From NCBI RefSeq assembly GCF_002796605.1, contig NZ_CP024923.1:310001-374000 (forward strand): a stretch of DNA of 64,000 bases, given 5' to 3'. The notes below the pieces were generated by a model that was not told the DNA's origin, searched no databases, and worked only from the letters and a program-made list of their open reading frames with translations. This stretch comes from Sphingomonas psychrotolerans. Its GTDB lineage: Bacteria > Pseudomonadota > Alphaproteobacteria > Sphingomonadales > Sphingomonadaceae. The translations under genes and the position numbers were made by a program. Shown in pieces: positions 18,661 to 27,110 of the stretch (position 1 is its first letter; each line of letters opens with the position of its first letter).

Positions 18661-20037
18661 ATGCCGAACGCCTCGCTCGGAACCATCGTCCTGCCATTGA
18701 CCGTTGCGGTTTCCTTCGTGCTGGTGGCTCCCGCCGCCGAAGCACAGCTCGCCGGACCTGCCGGCGGGATGCATCGCGATTTGGTAACGGATGTCGCCGA
18801 TGCTCCCACGCGGCTCAAGCCGGCCTATCCGGTTCCCTATGGTCGGCCCGCGGAGGCGGCGGTCAAGGCGGTGATGGACCGCGTGCTTGGCTATATCGAT
18901 CGCGAGACCTCGACCAAGCTGATCGGCGCCGCCGGCAGGGAACAGGAGCCGGACGAGGCGCTCGCGCCGGGCAGCCGCTTTGCCTCGGCCTATCGCCTCA
19001 CCAGCTACGAGTGGGGCGTCACTTATTCGGGCGCGCTTCTCGCCGGCACTGTTACCGGAGACGCGCGTTACACGGGCTATGTCGCGGATCGGCTTGGCGC
19101 CGTGGTGAGTGCGGCGAGCCGCTATCGTCGGCAGGAGACGGATCCGGAACGGACGCCGGTCCGCCAGATGCTGGCGCCCAACAGGCTAGACGATACGGGC
19201 GCGATGGCCGCCGCACTGATCAAGGCACAGCGTGCCGGAGTGGTTACCGAAGGTCGCACGCAGATCGACATCTATCTCGACTGGATTTCGAAACGGCAGT
19301 TCCGCCTGTCTGACGGTACGCTCGCCCGGCAGGTGCCTATGCCGAGCAGCCTGTGGCTCGATGATCTCTACATGAGCGTCCCCGCACTCGCGCAAATGGG
19401 GGCGCTGACCAGCGAGCGGCGTTATTTCGACGATGCGGTGCGCCAGATCCTGCAATTCTCGCGGCGCATGTTCGTGTCCGAGACAGGGCTCTACCGACAC
19501 GGCTGGGTCGCCGGCATGGACCCGCATCCCAGCTTCTTCTGGGGACGCGCCAATGGCTGGGCGATCATGGCGACGATCGAACTGCTAGAGGTGCTGCCGG
19601 TGGACCATTCCGGCCGCGCGGCGATCCTCGGGCAACTGCGCGCCCACGCGGCCGGCCTCGCCCGGGTTCAGTCGGGGACGGGGCTGTGGCATCAATTGCT
19701 GGATCGGCCCGACAGCTATCTCGAGACCTCCGCCTCCGCCATGTATGCCTATGCACTGGCCCGCGCGGTCAATCGCGGCTGGCTAGATCGGCGGGTTTAT
19801 GCGCCTGTGGCCGTGCTCGCGTGGAATGCAGTGGGCACCAAGGTCAACGCGGCCGGCGAAGTGGAGGACGTGTGCGTCGGCACCGGCATGGCCTTCGATC
19901 CGGCATTCTATTACTTCCGCCCGCGCCACGTCCGGGCGGCGCATGGCTACGGGCCAGTGCTGCTGGCGGGTGCCGAAATCATCGCGCTGCTGCGCAAGGA
20001 CGCCGCCGGCCCTCGCGAGAACCTTCTATTCCGATGA
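18661..20037 (+). CDS. glycoside hydrolase family 88/105 (unsaturated glucuronyl/rhamnogalacturonyl hydrolase)
   Basis: A 458-residue secreted enzyme predicted to remove the unsaturated uronic acid left at chain ends after polysaccharide lyase action. It has an N-terminal signal peptide (about 1-29, ending Ala-Glu-Ala-Gln). The (alpha/alpha)6-barrel features are visible: WLDDLYMSVPALAQ with the catalytic-type Asp, WGRANGWAIMATIELL, and the C-terminal VCVGTGMAFDPAFYYFRPR. The ATG at 18661 follows GGAGGGG; the frame is open further upstream but without a better start. It stands alone with its own candidate operator. Pectin or rhamnogalacturonan fragments are likely substrates, not proven here. 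Confidence 0.86.
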   Translation: MPNASLGTIVLPLTVAVSFVLVAPAAEAQLAGPAGGMHRDLVTDVADAPTRLKPAYPVPYGRPAEAAVKAVMDRVLGYIDRETSTKLIGAAGREQEPDEALAPGSRFASAYRLTSYEWGVTYSGALLAGTVTGDARYTGYVADRLGAVVSAASRYRRQETDPERTPVRQMLAPNRLDDTGAMAAALIKAQRAGVVTEGRTQIDIYLDWISKRQFRLSDGTLARQVPMPSSLWLDDLYMSVPALAQMGALTSERRYFDDAVRQILQFSRRMFVSETGLYRHGWVAGMDPHPSFFWGRANGWAIMATIELLEVLPVDHSGRAAILGQLRAHAAGLARVQSGTGLWHQLLDRPDSYLETSASAMYAYALARAVNRGWLDRRVYAPVAVLAWNAVGTKVNAAGEVEDVCVGTGMAFDPAFYYFRPRHVRAAHGYGPVLLAGAEIIALLRKDAAGPRENLLFR

Positions 20038-20048
20038 AAGCCGCCGCG

Positions 20049-20762
20049 TCAGACCTTGGCGGAATAGATCATCCGGCCGGGGCCGAGGCGCTCGAACACC
20101 TTGGCGAGTTCGTTCTCGCCCACTGCGAAACAGCCCTGGCTGCGGCCGAGCTTGCCGTGCTTCGCGACCATGTCGGCATTCGAATACCACGCCGAATGGA
20201 CCACGATCGCGCGATCGAAGGCGTTATTGTTGGTCGGATCGAGCCCGAGCAGGCGCTGCGAATCGCCGTGCTTGCCGATATAATAATCGGCGGTGAGGAA
20301 CGCACCTTCGCTGGTCGCCTCCGAGTTGATCGCATTCGAGAAGCTGTGGAGCAGCCCGGTATGTTCGGGATCCGAACCGATGCCGTGCGCGACGAGGAAG
20401 CTCTGCACTTCGCCGCTGCCGAGATTCACGATGTGAAAACGCGGCCGATAGGACGGAGTCGCGAAATCGGCGATGGCGATTCGATCGTGCGAAGGCACGC
20501 GGATCGAATGCCGGTCGAGCGCAGCGACTGCGCGCTTGAACAGTTCGGGACGGATATTGCCGGGCGCCCTGGGGGTCGCCTTCGCCACCCTTGGCGCAGC
20601 CGGGATCGGAACGGGCGCAGGCACCGGGACGATCGGCGCCGGCGCGCTCGCGAGATTCAAGGTCCGCGTCGCGCAGGCCGAAACCGCCGCGCCGCTGGCC
20701 ATCACAAACGCCGACCTGATCAGCGCGCGGCGCGTCTGCACCGAATCGAGAGTGTCCGTCAC
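20049..20762 (-). CDS. murein L,D-transpeptidase catalytic domain family protein (YkuD_2)
   Basis: A 237-residue envelope protein. Its N-terminus has a Thr-Arg-Arg-Ala-Leu stretch and a possible lipobox (Ala-Val-Ser-Ala-Cys near residue 30), then a proline/valine-rich linker, then a catalytic domain of the YkuD_2 type. The active-site region is KLGRSQGCFAVGENE with the Cys, and the preceding His is in the VVHSAWY stretch. This family is distinct from the classical SHGC type and is found widely in Gram-negatives as a putative L,D-transpeptidase. It is convergent with the GH105 gene (11-base gap) and divergent from another L,D-transpeptidase gene. Confidence 0.85.
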   Translation of the reverse strand: MTDTLDSVQTRRALIRSAFVMASGAAVSACATRTLNLASAPAPIVPVPAPVPIPAAPRVAKATPRAPGNIRPELFKRAVAALDRHSIRVPSHDRIAIADFATPSYRPRFHIVNLGSGEVQSFLVAHGIGSDPEHTGLLHSFSNAINSEATSEGAFLTADYYIGKHGDSQRLLGLDPTNNNAFDRAIVVHSAWYSNADMVAKHGKLGRSQGCFAVGENELAKVFERLGPGRMIYSAKV

Positions 20763-20972
20763 TGGTTACCCGCTACCCGCCATTATGCCCGGTCTTTGTA
20801 CCAAGCTTAGCTTTGATATGGGGTGAACGTCCGCCCCACGCTGGGCAACTCACCGCAATCGCTGCCCATTTCACCCGGTTATGCCGCCGATGGGGAACTA
20901 AACTTTGCCGGGCCCGCGTCGACGAGGCCCGATTCGCGGTCGCTGGCAAAATAGGTTAATAATATTTAAGAT

Positions 20973-21743
20973 ATGGGTGCGAGCTCCCGCGGCATGAGGA
21001 AGACGATGATGATCCCTGGCGTGCGCGCACTGTTGATGATGGCCGCACTGGCGTTCGTTCCTGCAGTGCCAGCCAGCGCCGATCCGCGCGCGGCAGCGAG
21101 CCAGCCGGCGATACCGCAGCTGAAACCCGGCCAGTCGATCTGGTTCGAAACGCCTGAGCTGGTGAAAGCGAGCACGCGCACGGACTCGCCGGTGCGGGTC
21201 GTCGTGGCGATCCGCCAGCAACAGGCCTTGGTCTATCAGGGCGACAGGCTGGCCGGAGTCACGACCGTCTCGACCGGATCGCCGGGCTATGAGACGCCGC
21301 TCGGCGAATTCACCATTCTCGAGAAGAAGGTGTTCCACCGCTCCAATCTCTACAGCAATGCGCCGATGCCCCATATGCAGCGGCTCACCTGGGGTGGCAT
21401 TGCGCTCCATGCCGGTGTGTTGCCGGGCTATCCCGCCTCGCATGGCTGCATCCGGCTCCCCAAGGCATTTGCGCGCCAGCTTTTCGATCTGACCGCGATG
21501 GGCGGGACGGTATTGGTAGTCGACGATGTGGCCGACGCGCCGCTTTATCAGCCACATCTGCTACGCGAGCCAATGCTGATGGCGGACACCCGCAGCCTCC
21601 GCACCTCGGTGACCAGCTATACGCCGCCGGCGCCGCTGCTCGCCGCAGAGACGCAGAATCTGGCGGGCGGCGCCTATGAGGTGCTGACGATGGGCGGCGG
21701 ACCGCCTGCGGGCCAAGCCCTGGGCGCGCGCGGCTCGCGCTAA
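20973..21743 (+). CDS. L,D-transpeptidase family protein (YkuD)
   Basis: A 256-residue (or 249 from the Met at 20994) secreted protein. A signal peptide ending Ala-Ser-Ala precedes a YkuD domain with the full catalytic signature HAGVLPGYPASHGCIRLP (His and Cys both present), so it should be active in peptidoglycan cross-linking or in attaching proteins to the wall. The C-terminal 70 residues are low-complexity and extended. The more probable start is 20994 (Met-Arg-Lys-Thr), which gives a normal basic signal-peptide N-terminus. It is the third YkuD-fold gene in 17 kb, and its neighbours at 20 kb and 5 kb belong to other subfamilies. Confidence 0.85.
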   Translation: MGASSRGMRKTMMIPGVRALLMMAALAFVPAVPASADPRAAASQPAIPQLKPGQSIWFETPELVKASTRTDSPVRVVVAIRQQQALVYQGDRLAGVTTVSTGSPGYETPLGEFTILEKKVFHRSNLYSNAPMPHMQRLTWGGIALHAGVLPGYPASHGCIRLPKAFARQLFDLTAMGGTVLVVDDVADAPLYQPHLLREPMLMADTRSLRTSVTSYTPPAPLLAAETQNLAGGAYEVLTMGGGPPAGQALGARGSR

Positions 21744-21789
21744 GCAAAACCTTCTGCAATCCGTCATAGTCGTGCGCTAGACGGGCGGC

Positions 21790-22422
21790 ATGACGGGGAT
21801 CCACTTTGCCGAGGCCGTGCCGGCGCTGATCGCAATCGGACGGCGGCTCGATGCGCGCGGCTGGGCGCCGGCGACATCGGGCAATTACTCGGCGCGGCTC
21901 GATGACGGCAGTTTCGCGGTTACCGTCTCGGGCACGCACAAGGGGCGATTGGACCCTGACGGTATCATGCGAGTCGATGCGGCGGGGCAGGGACTGACGT
22001 CGGGCAAGCCCTCGGCCGAGACCGCGCTCCATCTTGCGCTCTATCGGATGTTCCCCGAGGCCGGGGCGGTGCTGCACGGCCATTCGCCGCAGGCGGTGGG
22101 CCTCAGTCGTGCTGCGAGCGAGGCCGGCGAATGGGTGTTTCGCGGGCACGAGATGCTCAAGGCATTTCCCGGCGTGGCATCGCACGAAGGCGAGATGCGA
22201 CTGCCGATGATCGACAACAGTCAAGACATGGCCGAGATCGAAGCGAGGGTACGTCCTGCGCTGACCGCGCCGGGCGCGACGCCGGCCTATCTGATCCGCA
22301 GCCATGGGCTCTATGCCTGGGGCAAGGATCTCGACGAAGCGGAGCGCGTGCTCGAGGCGACCGAGTGGCTGATCGCGGCCGAGCTTGCCGAACGGAATTT
22401 CAGGAAGGCATTGTCGCGATGA
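21790..22422 (+). CDS. mtnB: methylthioribulose-1-phosphate dehydratase
   Basis: A 210-residue class II aldolase-fold enzyme dehydrating methylthioribulose-1-phosphate to the diketone in the methionine salvage pathway. The zinc-binding histidines are visible in HGHSPQAVGLSR and SHGLYAWG, and the N-terminal GWAPATSGNYSARL matches the family phosphate-binding region. It is first of four overlapping genes: its stop overlaps the mtnD start as ATGA. The next three genes catalyse neighbouring steps of the same pathway, which makes the assignment firm. The ATG is close after an untranslated gap of 46 bases from the L,D-transpeptidase gene, so a promoter must be short or shared. Confidence 0.93.
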   Translation: MTGIHFAEAVPALIAIGRRLDARGWAPATSGNYSARLDDGSFAVTVSGTHKGRLDPDGIMRVDAAGQGLTSGKPSAETALHLALYRMFPEAGAVLHGHSPQAVGLSRAASEAGEWVFRGHEMLKAFPGVASHEGEMRLPMIDNSQDMAEIEARVRPALTAPGATPAYLIRSHGLYAWGKDLDEAERVLEATEWLIAAELAERNFRKALSR

Positions 22423-22958
22423 CGCAGCTCACCGTTTACACGCTCGACGGCGAGCCCGTGCTCGAGACCGAAGAACCGGCGCGCATCGCCGGGGCGCTCG
22501 CAACGATCGGAGTACGCTTCGAGCAATGGCCGTCGCGGGCGCTTCCCGCCGGGGCTGCGCAGCAGGCGGTGCTCGCGGCGTTTGCGTCCGAGGTGGGGCG
22601 GCTCAAGGCGGAGAACGGCTATCGCGCGGTCGATGTGATCCGGATGACGCCCGATCATCCCGAATGCGGGACGCTGAGGAGCAAGTTCCTGTCCGAACAT
22701 CGCCATTCGGAGGACGAAGTGCGCTTCTTCGTCGAGGGGGAGGGGCTGTTCACCCTGCGTGACGAGGACCGGGTATATGCGGTGCTTTGCCGGGAAGGCG
22801 ATTTGATCTCGGTGCCCGCGGGAATGCGGCACTGGTTCGACATGGGGCCGAGCCCGCGCTTCACTGCGATCCGGCTGTTCGTCGATCCCGCGGGCTGGGT
22901 CGCGAACTTCACCGGCGACGCGATCGCCGATCGCTTTCCCAGGCACGAACCGGCCTGA
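22419..22958 (+). CDS. mtnD: acireductone dioxygenase
   Basis: A 179-residue cupin enzyme oxidising acireductone. With Fe(II) it gives the keto acid precursor of methionine plus formate; with Ni(II) it gives a dead-end product and CO. The metal ligands are all present: His94, His96, Glu100 (SEHRHSEDE) and His138 (GMRHWFD). The length equals that of typical bacterial ARD. The ATG at 22419 overlaps the mtnB stop and its own stop overlaps the mtnC start, so it is translated as part of a tight operon. The order B-D-C-A is compact and covers all the steps from MTR-1-phosphate to the keto acid. Confidence 0.94.
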   Translation: MTQLTVYTLDGEPVLETEEPARIAGALATIGVRFEQWPSRALPAGAAQQAVLAAFASEVGRLKAENGYRAVDVIRMTPDHPECGTLRSKFLSEHRHSEDEVRFFVEGEGLFTLRDEDRVYAVLCREGDLISVPAGMRHWFDMGPSPRFTAIRLFVDPAGWVANFTGDAIADRFPRHEPA

Positions 22959-23587
22959 TGCCGGAGATCGGCGCGGTCCTGCTCGACATCGAGGGGACGA
23001 CGAGCAGCATCGCCTTCGTCTCGGAAGTCTTGTTTCCCTATGCGCGGGCGCATCTGCGCGATTTCGTGGCGAGGCATGCCGATGCAGTGGCGCCGATCCT
23101 CGCCGAAGTGCCCGGCGATGATCCGGTAGCGACGTTGCTCCGATGGATCGACGATGACCGCAAGGCAACGCCGCTCAAGACGCTGCAGGGAATGATCTGG
23201 GCGGAGGGCTATGCCGACGGGACGCTCAAGGGACATGTCTATCCCGACACGCCCGTCGCACTGCGGCGCTGGCGGGGAGCGGGGATCGCAGTGCATATCT
23301 ATTCCTCGGGCTCGATCGCGGCGCAGAAATTGCTGTTTCGCCATTCGATCGAGGGGGATCTGACCCCTCTGATTGCCGGCTATTTCGACACGACCAGCGG
23401 GCCGAAGCAAGAGGCGGGGTCCTACAGAGTGATCACGGCTGCGCTCGGGCTGGCGCCCGGCGCGATCCTGTTCGTGTCGGACGTCCAGGCGGAAGTCGAC
23501 GCCGCCCATGCGGCGGGGTTGCAGGCGCTGCTGATCGCCCGGGAGGGTGGGGGCGAGGTGCGGAGTCTCGGGGAGGTGCTGCCGTGA
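22958..23587 (+). CDS. mtnC: acireductone synthase (enolase-phosphatase E1)
   Basis: A 209-residue HAD-superfamily enzyme that enolises and dephosphorylates diketo-methylthiopentyl-1-phosphate to acireductone. HAD motif I is [10 protein letters not shown] (Asp near residue 10, with the Glu characteristic of MtnC in place of the second Asp). Motif II lies in [14 protein letters not shown], and the later lysine and Asp motifs in GPKQEAGSY and [12 protein letters not shown]. The start codon shares one base with the mtnD stop (TGATG), and its end overlaps the GTG start of mtnA. The assignment is firm from motifs and operon. Confidence 0.94.
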   Translation: MPEIGAVLLDIEGTTSSIAFVSEVLFPYARAHLRDFVARHADAVAPILAEVPGDDPVATLLRWIDDDRKATPLKTLQGMIWAEGYADGTLKGHVYPDTPVALRRWRGAGIAVHIYSSGSIAAQKLLFRHSIEGDLTPLIAGYFDTTSGPKQEAGSYRVITAALGLAPGAILFVSDVQAEVDAAHAAGLQALLIAREGGGEVRSLGEVLP

Positions 23588-24630
23588 TTCTCGAGGGCCA
23601 GCATCGGCGATCGATTGCGCGCACGGCGGACGGCAAGGGCGTGCGCATCCTCGATCAGCGGCTGCTGCCGTGGGAAGTGCGCTGGGTCGAGCTAAGAAGC
23701 GCCGAAGCGGCGGCGGTGGCGATCCACGAGATGTGGACCCGCGGCGCCCCGATGATCGGCGCCACCGCTGCTTATGGACTGGCGATGGCGCTGGCAGACG
23801 ATCCGGGCGATGCGAGCCTTTCGCGTACCTATCAGGCACTGCTCGCGACGCGGCCGACGGCGGTCAATCTGCGCTGGGCGCTCGATGAAGTTCGGACCGC
23901 AGTCGCGGCGCTACCCGAGCCGCAACGCGCCGACGCTGCGTTCGCGCGTGCCGGTGCGATCTGCGAAGAGGATGCGGCCCTGTGCCGCGCGATCGGGGAG
24001 CATGGGCTGGCGCTCCTTCGGACCCTTCACGCTGCCAATCCGGATCGTCCGCTCAACATCCTCACCCATTGCAACGCCGGCTGGCTGGCGACGGTCGACT
24101 ATGGCACCGCGACCGCGCCGATCTATCTCGCGCACGACGCCGGCATTCCGGTGCATGTCTGGGTCGACGAGACGCGGCCGCGCAACCAGGGTGCGCTGCT
24201 AACTGCGTTCGAGCTCGCCAATCACGGAGTGGCGCACACCGTCATCGCCGACAATGCCGGCGGGCTATTGATGATGCAGGGCAAGGTCGACGCAGTGATC
24301 GTCGGGACCGATCGGGTCACCGCCAATGGCGACGTTTGCAACAAGATCGGCACCTATCTGAAGGCGCTTGCGGCGGCGGACAACAACGTACCCTTCTATG
24401 TCGCACTGCCCTACACGACCTTCGATCCAGCGACTCCTACGGGTGCCGATGTGCCGATCGAAGAGCGCGCTCCCGAGGAACTGACCCGGCTGACGGGGCC
24501 GGCGGCGGGCGGGATGGCGACCGTCAAGATCACCGATTCGCCCGCCGCCAACCCGGCCTTCGACGTCACCCCCGCGCGGCTGGTGACCGGGTACATCACC
24601 GAGCGCGGGGTTCTCGTCAGCGTCAGTTAG
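23584..24630 (+). CDS. mtnA: S-methyl-5-thioribose-1-phosphate isomerase
   Basis: A 348-residue isomerase converting methylthioribose-1-phosphate to methylthioribulose-1-phosphate, the entry step for the three enzymes encoded upstream. The catalytic residues of the family are present: Cys163 in [11 protein letters not shown] and Asp243 in [11 protein letters not shown]. It starts with GTG at 23584, overlapping the mtnC stop (GTGA). Its last eight bases overlap the convergent DUF4398-like gene. No kinase (mtnK) or phosphorylase (mtnP) for making its substrate is found in this window, so that gene must lie elsewhere. Confidence 0.95.
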   Translation: MILEGQHRRSIARTADGKGVRILDQRLLPWEVRWVELRSAEAAAVAIHEMWTRGAPMIGATAAYGLAMALADDPGDASLSRTYQALLATRPTAVNLRWALDEVRTAVAALPEPQRADAAFARAGAICEEDAALCRAIGEHGLALLRTLHAANPDRPLNILTHCNAGWLATVDYGTATAPIYLAHDAGIPVHVWVDETRPRNQGALLTAFELANHGVAHTVIADNAGGLLMMQGKVDAVIVGTDRVTANGDVCNKIGTYLKALAAADNNVPFYVALPYTTFDPATPTGADVPIEERAPEELTRLTGPAAGGMATVKITDSPAANPAFDVTPARLVTGYITERGVLVSVS

Positions 24631-25288
24631 GCCCGGTCTCGACTGTGGTCGTGGTGGTCGTAGTCGTCGCCGGACGCGCGGGGTTTACCTTGCGGGTGGT
24701 CTTGCGGACCGTCGTCTTCTTGCGCGGGCTCGAATAGCTGCGCGCCGGCGCGGTGGTCTGCTCGACCGTGGTCACCGTGGCGCTCGCTTGCTGGGCCGCC
24801 GCGGCGCGCGCTGCGGCTGCTTCCGCGGCCGCGGCCGAGCTGGCCGCAGCCTGCTGCGCCTGCGCCGCCCGAGTTTCGGCAGCCGCTGCCGCATCCTGGG
24901 CAACTGCGCGCTGGCTGGCTTCGGCGCTGGCTTGTGCCTCGGCATTGAGACGCGCGTCGCGCTCGGCCGAGGCAGCTTGCGTCTTGTTGCGCTCGGCGGT
25001 GGTCAATGCCTCATCGGCGAGCATCGACGCGCGGCGGGCCTCGTTGATCGTCGAATCGCGATGGTCGCGGGCCAGCTGGTCGCGCGCGACGCGCAGCGAC
25101 TCCTGTGCCCGTGCCATCGTCTCGGCGGCATAGGTCGCCGCACCCGCCTTTTCGGCGGCGTCGACTCTGGCGGTGGCTTCGGCGACCGCGGTGCGTGCGC
25201 GATCGATCCGGCTCTGGGCGAGCGACGGCGTCGCGACCAGCAGCGCCGCGATGCCGGCGCCCTGCATGATAATTTGATATGCTCGCAT
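24623..25288 (-). CDS. DUF4398-like alanine-rich coiled-coil envelope protein
   Basis: A 221-residue exported protein. It has a signal peptide (about 1-25, ending Leu-Ala-Gln), a region with the DUF4398 pattern (alternating Ala/Glu/Arg helices, residues 28-90), a long alanine-rich helical or coiled-coil stretch (about 95-165), and a basic, threonine-rich tail (KKTTVRKTTRK and a run of Thr). Proteins of this kind often work with OmpA-type peptidoglycan-binding domains, but none is fused here. The start at 25288 has AGGAG seven bases upstream; an in-frame extension to 25408 is not supported. The basic tail could contact the cell wall or nucleic acid; function unknown. Confidence 0.7.
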   Translation of the reverse strand: MRAYQIIMQGAGIAALLVATPSLAQSRIDRARTAVAEATARVDAAEKAGAATYAAETMARAQESLRVARDQLARDHRDSTINEARRASMLADEALTTAERNKTQAASAERDARLNAEAQASAEASQRAVAQDAAAAAETRAAQAQQAAASSAAAAEAAAARAAAAQQASATVTTVEQTTAPARSYSSPRKKTTVRKTTRKVNPARPATTTTTTTTVETGPN

Positions 25289-25367
25289 GTTTGCAACTCC
25301 TGGTTGCCCCGCTGGCGAACGGCTCCGGTAGACAAGGGTTGCTGTTGCGACGACGAACCGGTGCTGG

Positions 25368-26522
25368 CTACCGACCAAGCGTGTCCCGGGCTGCGATAAT
25401 GCGTGCAATGGCTGCGTCGAGCGTCGCGTCTTCCTTGACGAAGCAGAAGCGCACGACGTGCGTCACCGGCGCCTCGGCATAGAAAGCCGAGACCGGGATC
25501 GCGACGACGCCGGCTTCGACCAGCCGATCGCAGAAGCTCCGATCGTCGAGCGCGATTCCGGAGGCAGCGAGATCGACCGATAGGAAATAGGTCGCCGCGC
25601 TCGGCAGCACCGCGAGCCCGGCCGCGGCCAGGCCGACCGCGAGCCGGTCGCGGCCCTGCTGGAAGCGGTGGCGCGCTTCCTGCACCCACGCGTCCTGCGT
25701 CGCGAGGCCCTCGGCCACTGCCCATTGCAGGTTGGGCGGAGTGGTGAAGGTGAGGAACTGGTGCGCGCGGGCGAGCACGCGGGCGAGCGGCGGCGCGGCG
25801 CACATCCAGCCGACCTTGAACCCGGTGAGCGCGAAGATCTTGCCCGCGCTGCCGATCTTGACCGTGCGCTCGCGCATGCCGGGAAAGCCGATCAGCGGCA
25901 GATGGCGCGCGCCGTCGAAAGTGACATGCTCCCACACCTCGTCGCACACCGCCACCAGATCATGTGCGGCACAGAATGCCGCCAGCGTCGCCAGCTCCTC
26001 GGCGCTGCACATCGTGGCGGCGGGGTTGAGGGGGTTGTTGAGCACCAGCAGCCGGGTGCGCGGGGTGATCGCCGCTTCGAGCGCCGCGATATCGATCCGC
26101 CAGTGCGGCGGTTCGAGCCGGACGAAGCGCGGGACGCCGCCGGCTTGGCGGACCAGAGGCACATAGGCGTCGTAGAGCGGCTGGAAGAGCAGGACTTCGT
26201 CGCCGGGCTCGATCAGCGCGAACAAGGCGGCGGCGAGTGCCTCGGTGGCGCCCGAGGTGACGATCACTTCCTCCGGCGCGAGATCGAGGCCCTGATGGCG
26301 GACATAATGGTCGGCGACTGCCTCACGCAGTTCGGGCAGTCCGGCCATCGGCGGATATTGGTTGGATTTCTCCAGCAATGCGCGTGCCGCCGCCTCGAGA
26401 ACCGCTTCGGGGCCGCGCCCGTCGGCGAACCCCTGGCCGAGGTTGATCGCGCCGGTTTCGCGTGCCCGGGCCGACATCGCCTCGAAGATCGTCGTGCCCA
26501 TCTGCGCGTAGAGCGGATTCAT
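25368..26522 (-). CDS. PLP-dependent aminotransferase, methionine/kynurenine aminotransferase type
   Basis: A 384-residue class I/II aminotransferase. The fold-type I landmarks are present: GQGFADGRGPEAV near residue 30, SNQYPPMAGLPELR, NNPLNPAAT, CDEVWEHV, and the PLP lysine K228 in SAGKIFALTGFKVGW. The closest known relatives are YbdL-type methionine aminotransferases, which convert 4-methylthio-2-oxobutanoate to methionine, the last step of methionine salvage. Its place next to mtnBDCA makes that role attractive but not certain. The Met at 26522 is preferred because family members start just before this MGTTIFEAMS block; a start at 26585 is also possible. Confidence 0.85.
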   Translation of the reverse strand: MNPLYAQMGTTIFEAMSARARETGAINLGQGFADGRGPEAVLEAAARALLEKSNQYPPMAGLPELREAVADHYVRHQGLDLAPEEVIVTSGATEALAAALFALIEPGDEVLLFQPLYDAYVPLVRQAGGVPRFVRLEPPHWRIDIAALEAAITPRTRLLVLNNPLNPAATMCSAEELATLAAFCAAHDLVAVCDEVWEHVTFDGARHLPLIGFPGMRERTVKIGSAGKIFALTGFKVGWMCAAPPLARVLARAHQFLTFTTPPNLQWAVAEGLATQDAWVQEARHRFQQGRDRLAVGLAAAGLAVLPSAATYFLSVDLAASGIALDDRSFCDRLVEAGVVAIPVSAFYAEAPVTHVVRFCFVKEDATLDAAIARIIAARDTLGR

Positions 26523-26606
26523 GCCCGGCTTGTGACCGCTTGCAACCAACCACGCAACCGCCGCATTAGCGGCTCGTTGAAGCATGGCGCATCAGTAAGG
26601 AAGATC

Positions 26607-26849
26607 ATGAGCAAGAAGCCGCCTGTCCCCGCCGAAAACCAGTCGCCCTATCCGATCGCGGAACCGCCACACGACCACGCCCAGGACAATGAGACCGTAG
26701 CGATCGTGCGCGAAATGGCTGCGGCGAAGCAGCGCCGCGTCGGTCCTACGTCACGCCAGCTCGGCATCGGCGCGGCGGTCGGCGTCGGCTCGGCCGCGAT
26801 CGTCGCAGGGCTGCTGTTCTGGCGGGGCAACCGCAAAGACAGCAAGTAA
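26607..26849 (+). CDS. small C-tail-anchored membrane protein, unknown
   Basis: An 80-residue protein: a proline- and histidine-rich soluble N-terminal half (PVPAENQSPYPIAEPPHDHAQ), a basic helix, and a glycine/alanine-rich membrane segment (about residues 53-70) ending in a short basic tail. This is the layout of a tail-anchored inner-membrane protein. The ATG at 26607 follows AAGGAAG. A clear terminator comes right after. It is divergent from the aminotransferase gene. No domain is recognised. Confidence 0.65.
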   Translation: MSKKPPVPAENQSPYPIAEPPHDHAQDNETVAIVREMAAAKQRRVGPTSRQLGIGAAVGVGSAAIVAGLLFWRGNRKDSK

Positions 26850-26857
26850 ACGATACG

Positions 26858-26889
26858 GTCGGGGCGGTATCCGCCCCGACACATTTTTT
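26858..26889 (+). terminator. rho-independent terminator
   Basis: A perfect 10-bp GC stem GTCGGGGCGG / CCGCCCCGAC with a TAT loop (26858-26880) is followed by a run of six T ending near 26889. It closes the small membrane-protein gene and isolates asd. Confidence 0.9.
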
Positions 26890-26976
26890 CGCAAAATAGC
26901 CTCGCCACGCAGCATTCGGTCTGTTAGGGGCGCGCTTATGCTTCGAAAACCGCGAACTACCACGCGAATTACCAAA

Positions 26977-27045
26977 CGCGCCTGAGCCTCAGGCGCGCGC
27001 GAAGCGGAGCTTTGCGGCGAAGCAACTGGAATGCACTGGCATTCC
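26977..27045 (+). promoter_or_regulatory. structured leader of asd (two hairpins)
   Basis: CGCGCCTGAG (26977-26986) pairs with CTCAGGCGCG (26988-26997) and GGAATGC (27028-27034) pairs with GCATTCC (27039-27045), both perfectly, within the 221-base space before asd. They could be part of an RNA leader that controls asd, or a binding site for a regulator. No known riboswitch consensus was recognised. Confidence 0.35.
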
Positions 27046-27110
27046 GCCACATCTACCACCAATGAACCGCTCGTCGCCGATCGTGCGACGATCCTGATGG
27101 AAGGACGAAA

